From the NCBI RefSeq assembly GCF_036127095.1, contig NZ_CP108006.1, positions 1,922,001-1,986,000 of the forward strand: a stretch of DNA of 64,000 nt, read 5' to 3'. The DNA is from Streptomyces sp. NBC_00335. GTDB taxonomy: Bacteria; Actinomycetota; Actinomycetes; Streptomycetales; Streptomycetaceae. The notes beneath the pieces are model-generated. The model had not been told where the DNA came from. It searched no databases and saw nothing but the letters and a program-made list of their open reading frames with translations. Made by a program: the position numbers and the translations under genes. Every line of letters starts with the position of its first letter. Positions within the stretch are counted from its first letter, which is position 1. Of this stretch, positions 57,854-64,000 are shown in pieces.

Positions 57854-60800
57854 CAAGGTGCCGGGCAATCGCTTCGGGGGTTCGCAGGGTGAGCAGGTCG
57901 CGGATGGTGATCGTCGGGCCGAATTCACGGCGCAGGAGGCCGACCAGGCGTACGGCCAGCATGGAGTGTCCTCCGAGGGACACGAAGTCGCTCACGGCGC
58001 TCACCTCGTCGTCGTCCAGGTCCAGGGCTTCGGCGAAGAACTCGCAGACCAGGACCTCGGTCTCGGTCTCCGGGCCGCGCTCGCCCGAAGTGGTCAGCGC
58101 GCCCAGCGGCCTGGGCTCCGGCAGGGCCTTGGTGTCGGCCTTCCCGTTGACCGTGAGCGGGATGGCGTCGACCTGAGCGTAGTGCGTCGGGCGCATGTAG
58201 TCCGGCAGTCCGGTGCCCGCCTCGGCGGCGACCGCCGCCAGGTCGGCGCCGGCCTCCAGTACGAGGTACGCGGCCAGCCGGTAGGCGCCGTCGACCTGCG
58301 GGTCGGGCTGGGCGACCGCGGCCGTGAACCGTACCGCCCCGTGCGCGGCGAAGGCGGCCTCCACCTCGCCCAGCTCCACGCGGTGGCCGCGGATCTTGAC
58401 CTGCTGGTCGGTGCGGCCGAGGTACATCAGGTTCCCGTCCGGCCGGCGGACCACCAGGTCGCCGGTACGGTACATGCGCTCGCCGGGCGCCCCGAACGGG
58501 GAGGCCACGAACCGGTGCGCGGTCTGGGCCGGCTGGCCCAGGTACCCGCGGGCGATGCCGATTCCGGAGACGTAGAGCTCACCGGGAACCCCGTCCGGCA
58601 GCGGCCGCAGCCACGGGTCCAGGACGAACACCTCGGTGTTGTCGATGGCCACGCCCACCACCGGGTCCTGGCACTCGAAGGTGCCGACGCCCAGGGTGTT
58701 GATGGTGTATTCGGTGGGTCCGTACAGGTTGTAGCCGACGGTGCCCTCGGTCTCGGCGAGCCGCTGCCAGAGGGTCGGGGTGACCGCCTCGCCGCCCAGG
58801 AGCACCAGCGCGGGGCGCCGGTCCGGGTTGTCGAGGAGGCCTTCGGCCGCCAGCTGCTGCGCGTAGGTCGGGGTCACGTTGATGACGTCGATCCCGTGCT
58901 CACGGCAGTAGTCGACCAGGGCGGGTGCGTCGCGGCGCAGTTCCTCGTCGCAGATGTGCACCTCGTGGCCGTCGGCGAGCCACAAGAGCTCCTCCCACGA
59001 CATGTCGAAGGCGAAGGACACGGTGTGCGCGATCTTGAAGATCCGGTTGCCGTGCTCCGCCAGCACCGGTTCGAAGATGCGGCGCTGGTGGTTGATCAGC
59101 ATGTTGGTGAGGCCGGCGTACTCGGTCACGACGCCCTTGGGCTTGCCCGTCGAACCGGAGGTGTAGATCGTGTACGCCGGGTACCGCAGCCGGTTGGCGT
59201 CCTGCGGCGCGAACGTCACGAACGGCTCGGCCTCCGGGAGGGGCCGGTCCAGCTCGATCAGGTCGCCGGTTTCGATCAGGTCGCCGGTCAGCCGGGGCGA
59301 GACGGCGCTGACGGTGAGGATCACCTCGGGCCGGGCGTCCGCGACGATCGTGGCGATCCGCTCGTCCGGGTGGTCCAGCTCCAGCGGTACGTACGCGGCT
59401 CCGGTGCGCAGTACGGCGAACAGCGCGACGATCCAGTCCAGTGTGCGCGGGATCGCCAGGCCCACCGTCTTCTCCGGGCCGATGCCGCGCCCGGCGAGCA
59501 CCCCCGCCAGCAGGCGGCTGCGGTCACGGAGTTCGGCGAAGGTCATGCTCCGGCCGTGCGCGACGAGCGCGACCCGGTCGGGTGCGCGGTCCGCCGCCCG
59601 GTCGAAGCGGTCGACCACCGTGTCGGTGCCGATGTCCGTGCGGTCGGCGGGTGCGGGCACCGGTCCGAGGCCGGGCAGCGCGCCCACCGGTCCGGTGGAG
59701 CGGGCCAGGTCCTGGAGCAGGCCGACGTAGTCGTCGAGGAGGCGGCGGGCGCCGTCGGAGTCGCCGTGGCGGTGCTCCAGCTTGACGGTGAGCCGGTCGC
59801 CGGGGGTGACGACCCAGGTGAACGGGTAGTGGGTGGAGTCGTCCGACTTCACCTCGGTGATGCCGTGGCGGGCGTTCATCTCGGCCAGCCCGTCCAGGTC
59901 CAGGAAGTTCTGGAGCACGAACAGGTTGTCGAAGAGGGTGTCGTGGCCGCTGGCCCGCTGGATCTCGCCGAGCCCCAGGTGCTCGTGCTCCATCGCGTCG
60001 ACCCGGGCCGCCTGTACGGAGGCCAGGTACTCCGCGACCGAGTCCTCGGGCCGGGCCCGCGTCCACATGGGCACGGTGTTGAGGAGCACGCCGACGATGT
60101 CGGACAGGTTCTCGCCCTCGCGGCCGGAGACGGTCACGCCGAACACGGCGTCGCTGCGGCCGGTGTGGGCGCCGAGCAGCAGGCCGAAGGCTCCCGTGAG
60201 GACCGAGTTGAGGGTGACTCCGTGCGCCCTGGCCGTCTCCCGCAGCAGCTGCGACTGTTCGGCGGTCAGGGTGTGCAGCAGCGCGGGCGGCAGCTCGTCC
60301 GAGAGGGACGGCGCCGGGCCGGCGAGCAGCGTCGGGCCGGAGAGACCGGTCAGGTGCTCGGCCCAGAACCGCTCCGAGACGGCCGGGTCCTTGGCGGCGA
60401 GCGATCGGGCGTGGTCCTCGAAGCCCGGCACGGCCGGGGCCGTGGACGGCTGCTCACCGTCGAGCAGGGCCCGGTAGGCCTCGAACAGGTCGCGGAGCAC
60501 GATCGCGCGGGACCAGCCGTCCCACAGCAGCAGGTGGTAGCTGAGGAGCAGTCCGTCACGGCCGTCGGGCAGCCGGATCACGGTCAGCCGGATCAGCGGC
60601 GGCTCGGCCGGGTCGAAGCCGGTGTTGCGGTCACGGACGCGCAGGGCTTCGACTTCCTCCTCGGTCGACAGCTCGACCGTGTGGACGCCGACCCGGCGGC
60701 CCGCCTTGAGGATCTGGACCGGGTTGCCGTCCTCGTCGGTGGTGAAGCCGGCGCCGACGACCGGGTGCCGGGCCATGACCACGGCCATGGCCTCGGTCAG

Positions 60801-63800
60801 CGCCTCGGTGTCGAGGCGGTGGTCGAGGGCGAAGTAGCTCTGCGCGACGTAGTGCCCGGCCGTGCCCGCCAGCTGGGCCTGGAAGAACAGGCCCCGCTGC
60901 AGGGCGGTGACCGGCGCCGTGCGCTCGGCCGTCACGGAGGCATCCGCGAGGGTTTCCAGGGCGTGCAGCCAGTGCGCGGTGATCTCGTCGGGGATCTCCT
61001 CGGCGAGGGTGAAGGTCGCGTGCAGGCTGCCGGTGGCCGCGTCGGTCCAGGCGTTGACCTCGACGGCGTACGGGCTGCCCTGGTCGCCGCCGGTGATGTG
61101 CAGGGCACGGGACTCGCTGCCCCGGCCGAGGTAGTTGAAGAGCACCTGCGGGCGGGCGGTCAGCAGCGGGGCCGTCTGCGGGTTGAGGTAGCGCAGCCGG
61201 CCGTAGGCGAGGTGCCCGGACTCGTCGGGCTGCCGCTCGGCGAGTTCGCGGGCCGCCGCGACGGGGTCGGTGTGCGCGGTGAGCCGGACGGGCGCGATGG
61301 CGGTGAACCAGCCGACCGTACGGGTGTAGTCGTGGTGCTCCAGTACGGACACCCGGCCGTGCCGCTCCAGCTCGATCGCGAGATCGGTGGGCGCCGGCTG
61401 GATCCGCGTCAGGGCGGTGCGCAGGGCGCCGCACAGCAGCTCGGTCAGGGCGACGCCGAGGGCCGCGGGGGCGGTGCGCGTCACCCGGTCGCTGGCCTCG
61501 GGGCCGAGGACCACGGTGGTGTCGCGCAGCGCGCCGGACGCGGGCAGCAGCGGGGGCGCCTGGAGGGTGTCGACCCAGTGCCCGAGGTCGTCGGCGCCGG
61601 CGGCGGACCGCAGGGTCAGCGCGTCGGCGTACTCGGCGTAGGAGGTGGTCGCCGGTGCGAGGGTCTCCCCGCGCAGGGCGGCGGCCAGGTCGTCCAGCAG
61701 GATCAGCCAGGACACCGAGTCGACCGCGATGTGGTGCACGGTGACCACCAGGGTGCCGGTCGCCGCGAGCCAGGTGAAGGCGGCGACCTCCCCGGTCCCG
61801 GGGTCGAGCCGTCCGGCGGCCTCGTTCGCGGCGACCGTGGCGTCGGCCGTGTCCGCGCGGACGACGGTGGCCCCGCGGGCGGGTTCGGTGCGCAGGGTCC
61901 ACACGCCGTGCCCGGTGTTCAGGCGCATCCGCAGGGCCGGGTGGGCGGCCAGTACGGCGGTGGCGGCGCGCTCGATGTCGGCGAAGGCGGCGCCTTCGGC
62001 CACGTCCACGGTCCTGGCCTGGGCGAACCGGTCGAGTGAGCCGCCCAGTTCGCGCTGGCGCAGGATGATCGGCGTGGGCGCGAGCGGGCCGTCCTCACGG
62101 CGCGCGGGGACCGCGGCGGTGGCCGGGGTCTGCGGCGCACGCGTGCCCAGGAGCTCCACGAGGGCGCGCGGCGTCTTCAGGAGGAACACGTCGCGGGGTG
62201 CGATCGGCAGGCCGAGCGCCCGGGCGCGGTTGACCACGGTGATGGCGACGATGCTGTCGCCGCCGGCTCCGAAGAAGTCGGTGTCGGCGTCGGCGGCCGG
62301 GTGGGACAGGGTGTCGGCGAAGATGCCGATCAGCGAGGCGAGCTGCGAACCGCCGCTCGCGCCGCCGGCCACCGGGGTGTCGTCCTGCGCGGCCGCCGCG
62401 ATCAGGGCCTTGCGGTCCAGCTTGCCGTTGACGGTCAGCGGCAGGGCGTCCACGGTCAGGACCCGGCCCGGCACCATGTGCACGGGCAGCTTCTCGGCGA
62501 GGAGGGCGGAGAGTTCGCCGGGTACCCGGCCCACGACGTGCGCGACCAGGTGGTCGCCGCTGCCGGCCACGGTGACGGCCACGTCGACGACGCCGTCGAG
62601 GTCGCGCAGCGCGGACTCGACCTCGCCGAGCTCGATGCGGAAGCCCTTGAGCTGCACCTGGTCGTCGGCGCGGCCGGTGAACTCCAGCTCCCCGTCGAGG
62701 GTGCGGACGGCCAGGTCGCCCGTGTGGTACATCCGGGAGCCGTCGTTCGCGAACGGGTTCGCGACGAACCGGCCCGCGGTGAGGCCCGGCCGCCCGAGGT
62801 AGCCGAGGGAGACCTGGTCTCCGGCCACGTAGATGGCGCCCACCTGCCCCGGCGGCACCGGCCGGAGCCGGTCGTCGAGCAGGTGGGTGGTCAGGCCCGG
62901 GATGGGTCCGCCGATGGGGCTCACGTCGTCGCCGAAGGCGAAGTCCTCGTCGGTCAGCACCCGGTGGGTCACGTGGACCGTGGTCTCGGTGATCCCGTAC
63001 ATGTTGACGAGCTCGGGCGAGGCGGCGCCGTGCCGCTCGACCCAGCCGCGCAGCCGGCCGAGGTCCAGGGCCTCGCCGCCGAAGATGACGCGGCGCAGGG
63101 CGGGGAGCGGCCGGTCGGCGTGCCGGTCGGCCTCGACGAACTGGTAGAAGGCCGAAGGCGTCTGGTTGAGCACGGTCACGCCGCGCTCGCGGACCAGCCG
63201 GTGGAAGTCGACCGGGGAGCGGGTCAGGCCGTAGTCGGGGACGAGTAGCTCGCCGCCGTGCGCCAGGGCGCCCCACAGCTCCCAGACCGCGAAGTCGAAG
63301 GAGTAGGAGTGGAACTGGACCCAGACGTCGTCGGGGCCGAAGTCCATGTCGGGCTGGGTGTTGGCGAGCAGCGCCACCACGCTGGAGTGCGGGACGACGA
63401 CGCCCTTGGGCTTGCCGGTCGACCCGGAGGTGTAGATCACGTACGCGGGGTCGTGCCAGCTAACCTCGGGCGCCGCAGCCGCGTCCCCGGCAGCGGTCTC
63501 GGGCGCCGGCTCGTCGCCCTGTACGAGGACGCGTGCGGCGACTCCCGCCCGCTCCAGCAGCTCCGTGAAGCGCTCGCGCTGACCGGGGTCCACGAGGACG
63601 GCCTGCGGGGCGGCGTCCGCGAGGACGTACTCCAGCCGGTCGTCCGGGTAGGCCATGTCGAGCGGTACGTACGCGCCGCCCGCGCTGACGATCGCGACCA
63701 GGGCGACGATCTGCTCGATGGTGCGCGGGACGGCCACGGCGACGCGCCGGCCCGGCCGGACACCGGCCGTGCGCAGGGCGGCGGCCAGTTCGTTCTTCGC

Positions 63801-64000
63801 GTCGGCGAGTTCGCCGTAGGTCAGCGAGCGGGTGGTGCCGTCGAGCGCGCACTGGGTGACGGCGGTGGCCGCCGGGTCCCGGTCGGCCGCGGCGTCGAAG
63901 AGTGCGCCGAGGGTGGTCGGGGTGATCCGTGCGGGGCTCCTGCCGCCCTCGGGCGCCAGGTCGGCGACCGGGGCGTCCGGCCGGGTGAGCAGCGCGGTGA
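57840..64000 (-). CDS. cchH: Coelichelin-type NRPS, C-terminal A-T-E-C-A-T portion (5' end off window)
   Basis: About 2,050 residues are visible, reading from the right edge. Order: A domain (64000 to about 62420; [15 protein letters not shown]), T (FFGAGGDSI near 62255), E ([20 protein letters not shown] near 61720), C (about 60920-59650), A (about 59600-58100), T ([15 protein letters not shown] near 57960). No thioesterase follows. Eye-read specificity residues are D-F-W-N-I-G-M-V-H (threonine) and D-M-E-N-L-G-L-I-N (N5-hydroxyornithine). This matches modules 2 and 3 of coelichelin synthetase. The C domain has [14 protein letters not shown] where HHxxxDG is expected, so the second His is Leu. 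The product is assigned by inference, as module 1 and the tailoring genes are beyond the window. Confidence 0.88.
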   Translation of the reverse strand, partial: TALLTRPDAPVADLAPEGGRSPARITPTTLGALFDAAADRDPAATAVTQCALDGTTRSLTYGELADAKNELAAALRTAGVRPGRRVAVAVPRTIEQIVALVAIVSAGGAYVPLDMAYPDDRLEYVLADAAPQAVLVDPGQRERFTELLERAGVAARVLVQGDEPAPETAAGDAAAAPEVSWHDPAYVIYTSGSTGKPKGVVVPHSSVVALLANTQPDMDFGPDDVWVQFHSYSFDFAVWELWGALAHGGELLVPDYGLTRSPVDFHRLVRERGVTVLNQTPSAFYQFVEADRHADRPLPALRRVIFGGEALDLGRLRGWVERHGAASPELVNMYGITETTVHVTHRVLTDEDFAFGDDVSPIGGPIPGLTTHLLDDRLRPVPPGQVGAIYVAGDQVSLGYLGRPGLTAGRFVANPFANDGSRMYHTGDLAVRTLDGELEFTGRADDQVQLKGFRIELGEVESALRDLDGVVDVAVTVAGSGDHLVAHVVGRVPGELSALLAEKLPVHMVPGRVLTVDALPLTVNGKLDRKALIAAAAQDDTPVAGGASGGSQLASLIGIFADTLSHPAADADTDFFGAGGDSIVAITVVNRARALGLPIAPRDVFLLKTPRALVELLGTRAPQTPATAAVPARREDGPLAPTPIILRQRELGGSLDRFAQARTVDVAEGAAFADIERAATAVLAAHPALRMRLNTGHGVWTLRTEPARGATVVRADTADATVAANEAAGRLDPGTGEVAAFTWLAATGTLVVTVHHIAVDSVSWLILLDDLAAALRGETLAPATTSYAEYADALTLRSAAGADDLGHWVDTLQAPPLLPASGALRDTTVVLGPEASDRVTRTAPAALGVALTELLCGALRTALTRIQPAPTDLAIELERHGRVSVLEHHDYTRTVGWFTAIAPVRLTAHTDPVAAARELAERQPDESGHLAYGRLRYLNPQTAPLLTARPQVLFNYLGRGSESRALHITGGDQGSPYAVEVNAWTDAATGSLHATFTLAEEIPDEITAHWLHALETLADASVTAERTAPVTALQRGLFFQAQLAGTAGHYVAQSYFALDHRLDTEALTEAMAVVMARHPVVGAGFTTDEDGNPVQILKAGRRVGVHTVELSTEEEVEALRVRDRNTGFDPAEPPLIRLTVIRLPDGRDGLLLSYHLLLWDGWSRAIVLRDLFEAYRALLDGEQPSTAPAVPGFEDHARSLAAKDPAVSERFWAEHLTGLSGPTLLAGPAPSLSDELPPALLHTLTAEQSQLLRETARAHGVTLNSVLTGAFGLLLGAHTGRSDAVFGVTVSGREGENLSDIVGVLLNTVPMWTRARPEDSVAEYLASVQAARVDAMEHEHLGLGEIQRASGHDTLFDNLFVLQNFLDLDGLAEMNARHGITEVKSDDSTHYPFTWVVTPGDRLTVKLEHRHGDSDGARRLLDDYVGLLQDLARSTGPVGALPGLGPVPAPADRTDIGTDTVVDRFDRAADRAPDRVALVAHGRSMTFAELRDRSRLLAGVLAGRGIGPEKTVGLAIPRTLDWIVALFAVLRTGAAYVPLELDHPDERIATIVADARPEVILTVSAVSPRLTGDLIETGDLIELDRPLPEAEPFVTFAPQDANRLRYPAYTIYTSGSTGKPKGVVTEYAGLTNMLINHQRRIFEPVLAEHGNRIFKIAHTVSFAFDMSWEELLWLADGHEVHICDEELRRDAPALVDYCREHGIDVINVTPTYAQQLAAEGLLDNPDRRPALVLLGGEAVTPTLWQRLAETEGTVGYNLYGPTEYTINTLGVGTFECQDPVVGVAIDNTEVFVLDPWLRPLPDGVPGELYVSGIGIARGYLGQPAQTAHRFVASPFGAPGERMYRTGDLVVRRPDGNLMYLGRTDQQVKIRGHRVELGEVEAAFAAHGAVRFTAAVAQPDPQVDGAYRLAAYLVLEAGADLAAVAAEAGTGLPDYMRPTHYAQVDAIPLTVNGKADTKALPEPRPLGALTTSGERGPETETEVLVCEFFAEALDLDDDEVSAVSDFVSLGGHSMLAVRLVGLLRREFGPTITIRDLLTLRTPEAIARHLDDNS

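Overview
The window is high-GC actinobacterial DNA, almost certainly from a Streptomyces chromosome. Evidence: strong G/C third-position bias, many GTG/TTG starts, overlapping ATGA/GTGA gene junctions, a rare TTA (bldA-type) codon, the dispersed Streptomyces-type 'CCCCGCCGG...GAGGCGCGGGGTC...GGAGCCCC' repeat, DmdR/IdeR-type iron boxes and a coelichelin-type siderophore locus. No rRNA, tRNA, CRISPR array or insertion sequence was seen.

Layout. (1) 1-9.2 kb: aromatic-acid catabolism through CoA thioesters. RidA and an acyl-CoA dehydrogenase face a 2-aminobenzoate-type CoA ligase and a PaaX-family regulator; a fused FAD-monooxygenase/old-yellow-enzyme (anthraniloyl-CoA or salicylyl-CoA hydroxylase type) and an enoyl-CoA hydratase follow, with three unrelated small genes between. 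(2) 9.4-12.3 kb: a small regulatory ATPase, then arginine deiminase and ornithine carbamoyltransferase with an ArgR-like operator. (3) 12.4-17.2 kb: a secreted protein and the Pnkp-Hen1 RNA repair pair. (4) 17.2-25.2 kb: mixed housekeeping and hypothetical genes, rich in tandem repeats, with a probable broken gene. (5) 25.3-27.2 kb: an iron-box-controlled DUF2470-like gene and a quinone oxidoreductase. (6) 27.2-35.3 kb: an organosulfur scavenging locus (ferredoxin, flavoprotein, DszA/NtaA-type monooxygenase, SsuABC-type transporter, SsuE-type FMN reductase, TauD/AtsK dioxygenase). (7) 35.3-36.4 kb: a gene-free, repeat-rich spacer with an 84-bp tandem array. (8) 36.4-42.7 kb: a ROK regulator, then methylmalonyl-CoA mutase mutA-mutB and its chaperone meaB. 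(9) 42.9-44.5 kb: asparaginase divergent from an Lrp/AsnC regulator.

(10) 44.5 kb to the right end is the most interesting part: an iron-regulated siderophore region. The NRPS running off the right edge ends A-T-E-C-A-T without a thioesterase. I read its two adenylation codes by eye as DFWNIGMVH (Thr) and DMENLGLIN (N5-hydroxy-ornithine), which with the E domain fits the D-allo-Thr and hydroxyornithine modules of coelichelin synthetase CchH. The neighbours (ABC exporter half with a degenerate ATPase, Fes-like esterase, MbtH protein) match cchI, cchJ and cchK in order. Beyond this familiar core there are an Sfp-type phosphopantetheinyl transferase, an amidohydrolase, an unrecognised 79-residue protein, an EntB/PhzD-like isochorismatase homologue lacking the catalytic lysine, and a full glutamate-to-ornithine pathway: an ArgA-like N-acetylglutamate synthase plus argC-argJ-argB-argD. 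Four iron boxes sit at the promoters of these transcription units. The region therefore looks like a siderophore locus carrying its own iron-controlled ornithine supply.
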